Assembly (NCBI RefSeq): GCF_031127815.1
Contig: NZ_JARXHY010000006.1
Location: 124,001 to 188,000 of the forward strand
Source: Pelagicoccus sp. SDUM812003
GTDB lineage: Bacteria > Verrucomicrobiota > Verrucomicrobiia > Opitutales > Opitutaceae
Length of the DNA stretch: 64,000 nt
Direction of reading: 5' to 3'
This document shows, piece by piece, positions 51,869 to 60,890 of the stretch; within the stretch, counting starts at the first letter, position 1, and each line of letters begins with the position of its first letter. The notes beneath the pieces are model-generated. The model was not told the DNA's origin, ran no database searches, and worked only from the letters and a program-made list of their open reading frames with translations. Position numbers and translations under genes: made by a program.

Positions 51869-53848
51869 CTAGTTGAGCTTCAGGGCGCGGACTTCGTTCT
51901 GGTAGCGTACGATGACGCGCAGTTTCTCGATGCGTACGATTTCGACCCCGTCGACGACGTCTCCAGCCCGGCGAATGCGTCCGTTGATGCTGGCGAGCGG
52001 GTTGGCGGCGTTGTAGAAGATGCCCGCGAGCTGCACGTTCGGGAAAAACTCGTTCGCCTCCGGCAGCTTGGGTTCTGGGGATGCCGCAGGTTGTTGCTCC
52101 ACGTTTTCGGCGAATTCCTCGACCGGTTCGGCAGCGGCATCGAGAGTGGTGTCCGAGGCCGGCGTCTCCTCGGCATCTGAGGTATCGCTAGAGGCTATGC
52201 TGGTTTCGCTTTGCTCGGCCTGGTCCGGGCTTGCCTTCGCGGCTTCGATCTCGGGATCCTGGGAATCGAAGATTTCCTGCAGGGCGTCTTCGGTTTCAGT
52301 CACGCCAGCGATGTCCCTGGCTTTTTCGAGCGAGTCGGCGAAGGTGATGTCCGCTTCGTCGCGCGGCGTTTCGATGGTCTGCTGAGGCGCCGGCTTGAGC
52401 AGGAAGAAGAGCCCGGCCGCTACGCCGGCGCAGGCCGCGAGGGCGAAGCCGATCGGGGCGAGGGTGCTGCCTTTGGCTTCCGGCGATTCGGAGTTCGAGT
52501 CGACTGAGGAGGCGGAGCTTGCCGACGCGCTCTGGGCCTGGGCCGCGGAGGCGCTTTCGGTTTTGGCCTTCGGCTGAGAGGTCGCGGGGCGCTCGCGGGG
52601 CGAGTCGCTGGCCGCTTGCTGCTTCTTTAGGGAGAGGGACTTTTTGGGCTGCTCCACTTCGCGACCGCTGACCACCGCCTTCCATGTCTCCCAGCTGCTG
52701 ACTTTTCCGATCTCGATGAGAAAGGTTTCGTCGGCTGCGGCGTCGGGTTTGGCTTCGCCCGGATGGCGTTCCCAGACCAAAGCGTTGGCGACGTGAACGG
52801 CGGCGAGAGTGGAGAAGCGCTTGCCGAAGGAGTTGATCGGCTCGTGATGGAGGGCGACCGCTTCCACCACCGAGGCCGGCATGCCCCAGCGACCCAGAAC
52901 GTAGGCTCCGATCTCCGCGTGGTTGCAGCCGAGGATCTCGTTTTCCACTTGCCAGAGCGGCAGGTTCTTTTCCTTGGCTTGCTCGCGAGCGGCGAGGAAG
53001 CTCTCCGGCTCGGCGTCGAGCAGGATGAGTTTTCCCAGATCGTGCATGAGCCCTGCGGTGTAGGCCTCTTCGCCTTGCTTTTCCTCTTCGGTTTCGAAGA
53101 GGGCGATGCGCTTGGAGGCCACGGCCACTGACATGCTATGGTGCCAGAGCTGGTCGGTGATGGCCTTGTGGTCGGGGGAGCGGCCGAAGCTGCTGAAGAC
53201 TTGGATGGCCAGCACCAGGTTTTTGACGCAGTCCAGGCCGAGGATGCTGACCGCCTGGGTGATATCGGAAATCTTCTCTTCGAAGCCGTAGTAGGAGGAA
53301 TTGACTGTCTGCAGGACCTTCACGCTGATCGCGAGGTCCCCGGAAATGGCGTTGGCGATGGAGGCGGCGGAGGAATTTCGGGAGTTCAGCTCGTTGACCA
53401 CCTTCAGGTACATTGGAGGCAAGCTGGGGAACTCTCCCATCTTGGCCACGACTTCCTTGATCCTTGGATTGCCCAGCCAGCTGTCGATGGCTACGCAGCG
53501 CTGGATTTCGGTGATGAGGCGATTCGCCGGGCAGGGATTTGGCAGAAACTGGAACGCGTGGCCGAAACTGTCGTCGAGCTTCGGCTTGTCCGCTTCCTTG
53601 GCGGCGATGAAACGTTGGGAATTGGGAAGCAGTTTTTCAATTTCGTCGAGCAGCTCCACGCCGTGCTCCTTTTGCACGGAGAACGCCACGATGACGATGT
53701 CCGGACTTTGCGCTTTGGCGGACTCGAGCCCGGCCCCGGCCGAGTCGGCGCAGATGAGCTCCCATTGAGCTGATTTCGGAGCGAGGGTTTCCTGATAGGT
53801 GGAGAGTTGCTCCTTGTCTTCGTCGATGATGAGGATCCGCGTCTTCAT
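51869..53848 (-). CDS. Receiver-like / HDOD / transmembrane / GspB-PilP-like fusion protein
   Basis: A 659-residue protein. Residues 1-120 are a receiver-like domain: acidic pair present (IIDEDKE), but the phospho-acceptor is Ala55 (DIVIVAF). Residues about 135-360 are an HDOD domain (PSLPPMYLKVVNELNS, GLMHDLGKLILLD). A Ser/Ala/Lys-rich linker (about 395-460) leads to one transmembrane helix (463-485), an acidic Ser/Glu segment (490-600) and a short C-terminal domain (604-657: VQLAGIFYNAANPLASINGR, AGDVVDGVEIVRI, VRVRYQ-like strand). The last domain matches the small beta domain of GspB/PilP proteins of type II secretion and type IV pili. A cytoplasmic sensing module thus appears anchored to the envelope. 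The gene is monocistronic. Confidence 0.8.
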   Translation of the reverse strand: MKTRILIIDEDKEQLSTYQETLAPKSAQWELICADSAGAGLESAKAQSPDIVIVAFSVQKEHGVELLDEIEKLLPNSQRFIAAKEADKPKLDDSFGHAFQFLPNPCPANRLITEIQRCVAIDSWLGNPRIKEVVAKMGEFPSLPPMYLKVVNELNSRNSSAASIANAISGDLAISVKVLQTVNSSYYGFEEKISDITQAVSILGLDCVKNLVLAIQVFSSFGRSPDHKAITDQLWHHSMSVAVASKRIALFETEEEKQGEEAYTAGLMHDLGKLILLDAEPESFLAAREQAKEKNLPLWQVENEILGCNHAEIGAYVLGRWGMPASVVEAVALHHEPINSFGKRFSTLAAVHVANALVWERHPGEAKPDAAADETFLIEIGKVSSWETWKAVVSGREVEQPKKSLSLKKQQAASDSPRERPATSQPKAKTESASAAQAQSASASSASSVDSNSESPEAKGSTLAPIGFALAACAGVAAGLFFLLKPAPQQTIETPRDEADITFADSLEKARDIAGVTETEDALQEIFDSQDPEIEAAKASPDQAEQSETSIASSDTSDAEETPASDTTLDAAAEPVEEFAENVEQQPAASPEPKLPEANEFFPNVQLAGIFYNAANPLASINGRIRRAGDVVDGVEIVRIEKLRVIVRYQNEVRALKLN

Positions 53849-54044
53849 GTGGTGTTTGGGCCGCTAGTGGGTAATGAGAGTCAAGAGAAGTGTGCCTCAG
53901 AAACGACCGCCTCGGGAGCAGGCTTGAGGGGAGGGCGCGGTTTTGCATTAGGTTGAACGATCCTACCTATAGAGGAATGTCTCTGAGGCGGGAGAACTAC
54001 ATAAGGAACTTAGGGCACGCTCGCCAGTAGGTATCCGACGAGCG

Positions 54045-54893
54045 GTGGGGGCGTCGGGAAAGGACATCGCTGGGGGCTTGCCTCAAGGGGAAAAGGTCGA
54101 GCATGCTGCGGCGCTTGTGAAAGGAACCTATCAATACAGCGGTCTGGAGGCGAAGTGGTACGACCTGCTCGATGAGCTGAGCGATTTCGAGGACGTGGAT
54201 TTCTACCGTCTCATCGTTCAGAGCCACCCCGGTCCGGTGCTCGATGTGGGGTGCGGGACCGGCCGTCTGATGCTGCCGCTGCTTCGCGACGAGCGTCAGG
54301 TGGAGGGGATCGACTGCTCGGAATCGATGCTGTCCATTTGCGAGAGATCGCTCCGCGACTCCGGTTTCGAGGCGCGTATCGGCCAGGCGGATATGCGCTC
54401 GTTCGATCTAGGTGAAAGGCGTTTCGGGTCGATCTTGATTCCCGGCTACAGTATTCAAATGCTGGGTACTCGGGACGAGTGGATTGCGAGCCTGCGTTGC
54501 TGTCGCGACCATCTTTTGCCGGGTGGACAGGTAGTGGTCCCGATCTACCTGCCCTGGGACTATGTCTGGGAGGAGGCGGATGAAGGGGGACTGGAGCTGA
54601 GGCGGGAGCGCCGAGACGAGGCCACGGGCGAACGCTTGAAGGCGTTTCAGTCGTGGAAACTGGATCGGCAGGCTCAGCGGCTGGAGTTGCGAAACGTTTA
54701 TCGACGCGAGTCTGGCAGCGGCCGTCTGGAAGAGGAGCAGGAAACGCTCATGCGTCTGATCTGGCGCCTGCCGCACGAGATGATGCAGCTGCTCGAAGAG
54801 GCCGGATTCGAGGAGGTCGCCTTGTACGGAGACTACGGCTCGGAGCCTCCGGAAGAGGATTCGGAAACGATCATCTACGTGGCCAAGACGTAG
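54045..54893 (+). CDS. Class I SAM-dependent methyltransferase
   Basis: A 282-residue enzyme with motif I PVLDVGCGTGRLMLPLL, motif II with the acidic residue in VEGIDCSESMLSICERSL, and QADMRSFDLGERRFG. The start at GTG 54045 is uncertain; GTG 54117 (VKGTYQYSGLEAKWYD) is a reasonable alternative. The substrate is unknown, though the downstream-facing glycan operon on the other strand contains two more methyltransferase domains. The neighbours do not otherwise indicate a role. Confidence 0.75.
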   Translation: MGASGKDIAGGLPQGEKVEHAAALVKGTYQYSGLEAKWYDLLDELSDFEDVDFYRLIVQSHPGPVLDVGCGTGRLMLPLLRDERQVEGIDCSESMLSICERSLRDSGFEARIGQADMRSFDLGERRFGSILIPGYSIQMLGTRDEWIASLRCCRDHLLPGGQVVVPIYLPWDYVWEEADEGGLELRRERRDEATGERLKAFQSWKLDRQAQRLELRNVYRRESGSGRLEEEQETLMRLIWRLPHEMMQLLEEAGFEEVALYGDYGSEPPEEDSETIIYVAKT

Positions 54894-54915
54894 AAGGAGC
54901 AGAGGCGGGCGGCGC

Positions 54916-56376
54916 TTAGCTCTGACCCTTGACTTCCTCTGGTTGGCGCTCTTTCGAGAAACCGGCGAACTTGATCTTTCGCAGGCCAAACCATGCCATC
55001 TGCAAGAGGATGAAGCCGTGGCGGAAGCGGGATATGTTGGTATCGCCGTATAAGCGATCTCGATACCGGACCGGAATATCTCGGATTTTCAGGTGGAGCA
55101 AGGCGGAGCCGAAGAGAAGATTGAAATCGCCGAAGGGATCGAAGTCGCCGAATGATTCGATGCGCCGCTTGAGCTTCTCGTAGTCCTGCCGCAGCATCAT
55201 TTTTGTGCCGCAAAGGCTGTCCTTGACGTTCTGGCCGAGAAGAAAGCTGAGCGTGATGGCGAAGAACTTGTTTCCCAACAGGTTAAGAAAGCGCATGGCG
55301 CGGGATTCCATCGGATAGACCAGGCGGCTGCCGTTGGCGAATTCGCAGGTCCCGTCCGCGATGGCGTTGAAGAACTTCGGCAGGTCTTCCGGCGGGGCGG
55401 TGAGGTCGCCGTCTTGGATGACCAATACGTCGCCTTTGGCCATTTCGAAACCTAGGCGCACCGCGTCCCATTTCCCTTTGCCCGGTTGTCGGGCGGAGCG
55501 GATGGTGTGCGGTCCTTGGTAGCGAGACGCTTCGCTTTGGATGGTTTCCCAGGTGTTGTCCTTGCTGTTGCCCTCGATGAATATGACCTCGGTTTCGCTG
55601 CCCAGAGAGGGGATGCGCTCGAGGGCGGGGCGGATGTTTCCCGCTTCGTTGCGAGCGGGCACAATGACGCTGCAGGAGAGGTTCCACGGGCGAGCTACGC
55701 TGGTCTGCGGTCGAGCCGTGATGAGCAGCGTGGAGCCGAGATGCCGTAGCAAGGGCAGGCGAGCTGCGAAGCGGTTGAGAAGGGGTGAGATGATCGGGAT
55801 CTGGAACGGCAGCAGGATTTCGCATGATTTGGAGACGACTTCCCATCCGGAGATCTCCAGCAGATTGACGATGTCCTGCGTGGAGAGCCAGTTGCTGGGC
55901 GGCTGCTTGCTCACCCAGCCCAGCTTCTGTCCGATGCTCAGCGCCGGTCGCCAGACTGTATTCAAAGATGTGATATGCAGGCGAGTGCGTGGCCCGGCGG
56001 ATTTGAGCAGGTTTTCCAAGCAGCTTTGGATGTCGTCTATGTAGCCCAGCAAGTAGTCGAGCACGATGTGATCGAAGGCTTCTCCAGGATTGAAATGCGC
56101 TGCGTCAGCTACGGAGAAATGGAGGTTCGCGTCCTCGTGCCGCGCTTTCGCTGCGGCGATCATTTCTTCGCTGAAGTCGATGCCGAGTCCGCGAGCTGGC
56201 GACAGTTGAGGAAGAAGGTCACCCTTTCCGCAGCCGACTTCGAGAATCGACGAGTCCGACAGAATGCGAAAGCGAAGCAGCTCGGCGATCTGCTGGTGAA
56301 AGGTCTTCTGGATACGCCTCGGCTTCGCATCCTTTGATGCGGCCTCGTCGAAATGCGGTTTGAGCGAGGAAGCCAT
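54916..56376 (-). CDS. Methyltransferase-glycosyltransferase family 2 fusion protein
   Basis: A 486-residue two-domain protein. Residues about 25-225 are a SAM methyltransferase (SSILEVGCGKGDLLPQL, GIDFSEEMIAAAKARH). Residues about 235-470 are a GT2 glycosyltransferase of the dolichyl/undecaprenyl-phosphate type: SVIVPARNEAGNI at the donor site, VIQDGDLTAP with the metal-binding DxD-like motif, and SLCGTKMMLRQDYEKL. The C-terminal part lacks the membrane anchor seen in ArnC-type enzymes. Its ATG overlaps the upstream stop (ATGA at 56376), so it is translated with the next two genes. The likely role is making or modifying a lipid-linked glycan. Confidence 0.82.
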   Translation of the reverse strand: MASSLKPHFDEAASKDAKPRRIQKTFHQQIAELLRFRILSDSSILEVGCGKGDLLPQLSPARGLGIDFSEEMIAAAKARHEDANLHFSVADAAHFNPGEAFDHIVLDYLLGYIDDIQSCLENLLKSAGPRTRLHITSLNTVWRPALSIGQKLGWVSKQPPSNWLSTQDIVNLLEISGWEVVSKSCEILLPFQIPIISPLLNRFAARLPLLRHLGSTLLITARPQTSVARPWNLSCSVIVPARNEAGNIRPALERIPSLGSETEVIFIEGNSKDNTWETIQSEASRYQGPHTIRSARQPGKGKWDAVRLGFEMAKGDVLVIQDGDLTAPPEDLPKFFNAIADGTCEFANGSRLVYPMESRAMRFLNLLGNKFFAITLSFLLGQNVKDSLCGTKMMLRQDYEKLKRRIESFGDFDPFGDFNLLFGSALLHLKIRDIPVRYRDRLYGDTNISRFRHGFILLQMAWFGLRKIKFAGFSKERQPEEVKGQS

Positions 56377-57239
56377 CAGATCTTTTCGATAGTGATTATC
56401 ATACGCAGGGCGAGGTGGCGTAGGACGCGTTGCGGTATTGATTTCTCAATACACAAGAGCGGCCGCAGCAGGAATGCAGGCAGGAAAGCCCTCCCGGACA
56501 GGCCTCCCGTACTGGGATAGGCGAGCAGGTCTCGGTAGCGCACGGTTTTCAAGATTAGGCCCATGTCTCTCAGCTCGCGCGCTATTTTTTGCCTGTCTCT
56601 CTCGAACAGGGCCCAACCCATTCCCATATTCGCGAACAGGGCGCTGCCCGATTGCTGTTCGAAAACGTAGGGAGCTCGGATCGATTTCGGCTCGCAAGGT
56701 TCGGAGTGAAACGCCTTGTAGAACCCCTTCCCGAAACCGGTGGCGGCGGGCTCGCAAAGAAGAATCCTTCCGCCCCGCCTCAGCCCTTCGCAAGCGCTGC
56801 GAAGAAAACGCATGGGTTCGGTGAGGTGGTGGAAGACGTCGAAGGCTACGATGTTGCTCCAGTCTGGGTCGGATCTCGGAATGTCGTAAGCTGAGACAAC
56901 CAAGTCGGAGAAAGGGGTAGGAGCGACGTCGCTGGTCGTAATGTCGGGATCTACCGATTTGACGAAGCCGCAACCGCTCCCGATTTCCAAGGTCCTGCCC
57001 TTTGCTCTGTGGGAAAGCAGTTCGCGAAAGATATGTTGGTAGACGATTCTCAACGCCGGGCTGCGCTTCCATTTGTCTTGCGAGCTTTCCAGCAGGGAAA
57101 GGTCGTAGGTCGCCAGGCTCAGGTCGCCGTCGGGATGCGGGCGCTCGTGGTCCGTCCGCGCTCGCTTTTCGTTGGCGTGGCGGGTGGATGCTCGAGACCG
57201 GGTTTCCGCCGGAGAAGATTGGCTGTCTGGCGCGTTCAT
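56376..57239 (-). CDS. SAM-dependent methyltransferase
   Basis: A 287-residue class I methyltransferase. A basic, low-complexity N-terminus (to about 40) precedes motif I TLEIGSGCGFVKSV, VVSAYDIPRSD and the later FDVFHHLTEPMRFL. The C-terminal ~80 residues contain a hydrophobic region (RAFLPAFLLRPLLCIEK) that may attach to the membrane. Start and stop each overlap a neighbour by ATGA, so it is the middle gene of a coupled operon with the GT-C membrane protein and the fusion glycosyltransferase. Its substrate is probably a glycolipid intermediate, inferred from context. Confidence 0.78.
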   Translation of the reverse strand: MNAPDSQSSPAETRSRASTRHANEKRARTDHERPHPDGDLSLATYDLSLLESSQDKWKRSPALRIVYQHIFRELLSHRAKGRTLEIGSGCGFVKSVDPDITTSDVAPTPFSDLVVSAYDIPRSDPDWSNIVAFDVFHHLTEPMRFLRSACEGLRRGGRILLCEPAATGFGKGFYKAFHSEPCEPKSIRAPYVFEQQSGSALFANMGMGWALFERDRQKIARELRDMGLILKTVRYRDLLAYPSTGGLSGRAFLPAFLLRPLLCIEKSIPQRVLRHLALRMIITIEKI

Positions 57240-59065
57240 GGCAGGGATCCCTCCCAGTTGGCTAGAGCTTCCTCGCTGACTACCTTATGGGTTTGATAGG
57301 CCGTTTTCCCGAAGCGTTCATGGTACGCCTCCAGACCGATTTTCTCAACCTCCTGCAGATCGATCGCTACTAGTCGACTGAGCCGAGTGAGGTTGAAGGG
57401 GTAGGTTGACGTTTCGGCGATAGGCTCCAGCTTAAAGGCGGGTCCAAGGTCGTTGCCCGCATTGATCGTCGGCACGATTTCCCCGTTCGCGAATTCGTGG
57501 TGCAAGTGTTGAATGACGAAAATGTCATCGTAGGTGCTTAAGCGTAGATGGAGGCTCAGAGGCTCGATGCCGAGCACGGCTCGGCGAATCGGAATCGCGG
57601 GGATCTTATGGGCCGACCAGAGCCGAGTCGGACCGCCTACGACGAGATCGTCCTTGCCGATGAGACCGGAGAGTTCTGCTTGCGCCCATTCGAATCGAAG
57701 GCTTGGCAAGTTCGTTTTCGTGTATCGAGCCTGACTCGTCACTGGGAAGCTGTAGATGCAGCTAGCGAAGATCGCGCCCGCGACTAGCGCCCGAAGCATT
57801 GGGGCTCGATTGCCGCCAGCGTGGTACGCCCAACCGGTCGCCAAAGCGAATACCGTGAGTAAGGGAATGGCGAGCCGGCTGGCTGCGACGTCGTCGAGGT
57901 TTCCCCAGAAATAGAGCATGAGAATGCCGAAGTTCCCGATGGTGAACGCGCAAACGATCGCTGCGGGAACCAGCTCGTTGATATGCCTTCGCTGGGATTC
58001 GACAAGCTTACGTATCCCTAAATAGGATACGAATAAGAGGGAGAGAAAACCCAGGACGGATGCGAACGGCGAGCTGGCAAGCTGGCCAGCGGGAGAAATG
58101 AAGAACCGCCACGCCGCGGAAAGGTTCTGCGTCAAGTAGTCCAGCCCGAAGGTCGGCTCATCGGGATTCTGCAGGTTCCAGAAATCCGGGTTCGCCCGGA
58201 TGTATTTGTTTTGCCAGGCGATGGGCAGCAGAAGGCATGGAAAGAGAATGGCGTATCGGGTGACGAAATAGGCGCGGCTTCGCCAGAATCGCCAAATGAC
58301 GATCGCTCCGGCGGCGAACACGAACAGTGCGGATTCGTATCGAGTGTACGCGAGCAAGGCGGATGCGGAGAGCAGCGTGTTGAGGCTTGTCGGCTCTGGA
58401 GTCCTTGCGAATCGCATCCCCAGATGAATCAAGAGAGCGATGAGAAGCGCGTTGAGCAGATCGAACCCGCCACCGCTGGAGGAATGGACGAACAGTGGGT
58501 GAAACGCGATGAAGGCTGCGGCCATCGCTCCGGCCGCGTTGCTCCCCGTAGTCTTGGCCACGAGCGAGAACGCCGTGAACAGGAGCAGTGCGGTCAGGAA
58601 GAGATTCAGGTAGAAAGGATTATGCGGGTGGAACCCGACAACGTCATGAATAGTGGATACAAGGAAAGGGAAGAGAAAAGGACGCTTGTCCAGACTGCTG
58701 ACGCTTGACGACTCTAGGTCGGCCGACGCTTCCCGCATGAGCGTATCCCGATGCTCGTGCATGCTGATAGCGACATTGGCGAGGTTTGGCTCGTCCATGG
58801 TCACCTTGAAGGAAGGCCCTTCCCTCAGAAACATCAGGCCAGCCATCGCCAGGCAGCTGCCTGCGAGAATCGCGGTTCTCCTCGTTGGAAGTCGTAAGCT
58901 CGGTTTTTCGCTCTGCCAAAAGTGGAAAGTGAAAATGCCGACGCAGGCCAGAGTGAACCAGTAGCCCGTCTCGGATAGCAGCAGCTCGCAGCGATCGGGA
59001 CTGAAGAGAAGGAACCCGATCGTAGCGGCGAGAGCGGAACTGAGAGCGAGTGACGTGAGTCTCAT
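57236..59065 (-). CDS. GT-C type membrane glycosyltransferase (family 39-like)
   Basis: A 609-residue protein with about 11-12 hydrophobic helices, no signal sequence and a periplasmic C-terminal domain (about 440-609). After the first few helices an extracytoplasmic loop carries DE (D91, E92) in VTMDEPNLANVAI, the catalytic acidic pair of GT-C enzymes such as ArnT and PMT. It would use a polyprenyl-phosphate sugar made by a GT2 enzyme; such an enzyme is encoded in the same operon (54916-56376). Its stop overlaps the start of the next gene by ATGA. It is the first gene of the operon. Confidence 0.75.
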   Translation of the reverse strand: MRLTSLALSSALAATIGFLLFSPDRCELLLSETGYWFTLACVGIFTFHFWQSEKPSLRLPTRRTAILAGSCLAMAGLMFLREGPSFKVTMDEPNLANVAISMHEHRDTLMREASADLESSSVSSLDKRPFLFPFLVSTIHDVVGFHPHNPFYLNLFLTALLLFTAFSLVAKTTGSNAAGAMAAAFIAFHPLFVHSSSGGGFDLLNALLIALLIHLGMRFARTPEPTSLNTLLSASALLAYTRYESALFVFAAGAIVIWRFWRSRAYFVTRYAILFPCLLLPIAWQNKYIRANPDFWNLQNPDEPTFGLDYLTQNLSAAWRFFISPAGQLASSPFASVLGFLSLLFVSYLGIRKLVESQRRHINELVPAAIVCAFTIGNFGILMLYFWGNLDDVAASRLAIPLLTVFALATGWAYHAGGNRAPMLRALVAGAIFASCIYSFPVTSQARYTKTNLPSLRFEWAQAELSGLIGKDDLVVGGPTRLWSAHKIPAIPIRRAVLGIEPLSLHLRLSTYDDIFVIQHLHHEFANGEIVPTINAGNDLGPAFKLEPIAETSTYPFNLTRLSRLVAIDLQEVEKIGLEAYHERFGKTAYQTHKVVSEEALANWEGSLP

Positions 59066-59169
59066 TTCGGTGGTACCTGCGAGCTTAGGAGAAGGCGCTT
59101 ATTCAGATGAGCGCATCTACTCGCTATCGGCTACGAGACACGTTGGTTGAGGCGAAAGCGGAAAACAAA

Positions 59170-59195
59170 AAAGCCACGCCTCGCGGCGTGGCTTT
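59170..59195 (-). terminator. Intrinsic terminator of the pilin gene
   Basis: AAAGCCACGCC (59170-59180), loop TCGC, GGCGTGGCTTT (59185-59195), an 11-bp perfect stem. On the minus strand it is followed by TTTTTT. It is 30 bases beyond the pilin stop. Confidence 0.88.
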
Positions 59196-59225
59196 GTCGA
59201 AAGTTGTTACGATCGAAGGAGTTGA

Positions 59226-59606
59226 CTACTGCTTCTGGCCTTCAGCCGTGTAGGTGCGGGTTCCACCAAGGTTGTGAGTGATCGAGAAGGTGGCTGTGTC
59301 GTCGAGAGTGTTGTCGTCGAAGGTGTAGTTCTTGCCGATCTGCTTGACGTAGTCATCAAGAGGAGCACCAACCACGCCTGTGCCTGGAGCGTAGGACAGG
59401 GTGACCGAGGTGTTTCCGGACTCGAGCATGTATTGCTGAGCGGCAGCTCCGATCTGACGTGCGTCATTGTCCATGGCGGAGTGGCGAGAGTCTTCACGGA
59501 CCTTCTTGAACGCTGGGATAGCCATCGCAGCCAGGAGGCCGATGATGACGACGACGATCATGATTTCAACGAGAGTAAAACCCTTCTTAGATGTGTTCTT
59601 ATGCAT
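59226..59606 (-). CDS. Type IV pilin-like protein (prepilin)
   Basis: A 126-residue prepilin. The leader is short and basic (MHKNTSKKG), the prepilin peptidase site is G-F, and the mature N-terminus starts FTLVEIMIVVVIIGLLAAMAIPAF with the Glu at position 5. A small soluble domain of ~95 residues follows without Cys, so the usual disulfide loop is absent. It resembles major pseudopilins/pilins of type II secretion or type IVa systems. AGGAAA lies upstream of the ATG at 59606. No assembly genes are nearby, so it is an orphan that must use machinery encoded elsewhere. Confidence 0.92.
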   Translation of the reverse strand: MHKNTSKKGFTLVEIMIVVVIIGLLAAMAIPAFKKVREDSRHSAMDNDARQIGAAAQQYMLESGNTSVTLSYAPGTGVVGAPLDDYVKQIGKNYTFDDNTLDDTATFSITHNLGGTRTYTAEGQKQ

Positions 59607-59809
59607 TATGATATGTTTCCTAGTTTTTGATGTTCTTTGGATTGGATATGGATACGAACATCCTGAGCTACGGCGCATTTCCACGGGCTCTTTAGCGCTT
59701 TGTACTAGGCCGCAGAAATTTTGGGTAAATGCTTGGCCCTTTACGCCGTTTTTAAAAGAAACTGTTTGAACAACTCACGCTTTCCAAATCGAGTAGAGTA
59801 ATCGCACTA

Positions 59810-60832
59810 ATGATCATGGGTAGGGTAATTGTATTCATTTTCTCGATTCACTCACTGCTATGGGTTCCGCCCGTGGCGGCTGAGCTTGTGACGGTGTATC
59901 TCGACAATGGCGACACCTTGTCTGGAGAGCTATTGCAGGCGAATGAAGAGTCCGTTTCGCTAGAGGTGGACTATCTCGGCGAGGTCTCGCTACCAGCGAA
60001 TCGTCTGGTCAATCTTGAGGACTTGCTGATGGCCTCCGATTCGGAGACGGCAGCGGTCGCCGCTAGCGATGCCGGCGTTTCTCCCGCGACGGTGGAAGGG
60101 GATGGCATCGATGTGACGGACGAGTCGCTTTCGCTCGGGGACACTGGCCTGTGGAGCTGGACGCGCTTCTATTGGCAGGACTTTCTGGAGCGTTGGGAGA
60201 ATCGCCTGCAGATCGGCTTAAACTCCGCCTCTGGGCGCAAGAATCAATCGAACTTCAACTATCGCTTGGACATGTTGCTGGATCGGGAATCCGACCAGTT
60301 GCGTTTCAATGCCGAGTACTACTATGGCAAGGCGAACGATTCGGTCATCAAAAACAACTTCGCTTCGAAGCTGCGGTGGCGAAAGGACATCGGGCCCGGC
60401 GTCTTCTACGAATCGCAGTCGATCTATTCGGCGGACGCGATCAAGCTGATCGATTCGAATCTCGAGCAGAAGCTCGGCTTGGGGACGCGTTTCATCGATC
60501 GCGACGATTCGACCTTGTCAGCGGGTTTCGGGGCTAGCGGTCGTTGGCGCGAATTTGAGAACAGTGAAGAGGAGGTGATCTACCTGGTGGACATTTTCCA
60601 GGACTGGGACTATCGGCTTTCCGAGCGCATACGTTTCACCCAGGATCTCCGATTCGCCATGCCCTTGGAGGAAGAGGACAACTACGAGTTCGGCTTCTCG
60701 GCCGCCGTGACCAGCGCCGTGACCAATTCGATAAACCTCTCGCTTCGTTACGAAATGGGCTACGACAATTCCCTGGACGAGGAGCTCAAGGAAGACCGCC
60801 GCTTTGTCAGTTCGCTTGGCTACGCCTTTTAG
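59810..60832 (+). CDS. DUF481 outer-membrane protein, paralogue of the one at 43883-44962
   Basis: A 340-residue exported protein. The signal peptide (GRVIVFIFSIHSLLWVPPVAA) is followed by a small beta domain (LDNGDTLSGELLQANEE, DYLGEVSLPANRLVNL, about 25-68), a linker and a DUF481 barrel (about 110-340; NRLQIGLNSASGRKNQSNFNY to SSLGYAF, with aromatic terminal residue). The order of domains and the NG...G...D-x-x-GE pattern agree with the protein at 43883. The start is ATG 59810 or 59816. It is divergent from the pilin with 203 bases between starts. Confidence 0.82.
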   Translation: MIMGRVIVFIFSIHSLLWVPPVAAELVTVYLDNGDTLSGELLQANEESVSLEVDYLGEVSLPANRLVNLEDLLMASDSETAAVAASDAGVSPATVEGDGIDVTDESLSLGDTGLWSWTRFYWQDFLERWENRLQIGLNSASGRKNQSNFNYRLDMLLDRESDQLRFNAEYYYGKANDSVIKNNFASKLRWRKDIGPGVFYESQSIYSADAIKLIDSNLEQKLGLGTRFIDRDDSTLSAGFGASGRWREFENSEEEVIYLVDIFQDWDYRLSERIRFTQDLRFAMPLEEEDNYEFGFSAAVTSAVTNSINLSLRYEMGYDNSLDEELKEDRRFVSSLGYAF

Positions 60833-60890
60833 CGCTCCCCGCGTCTTGTGAGGGAGTCGCGATCGCGTCGAGGGAGTTGGAGGACGGTCT

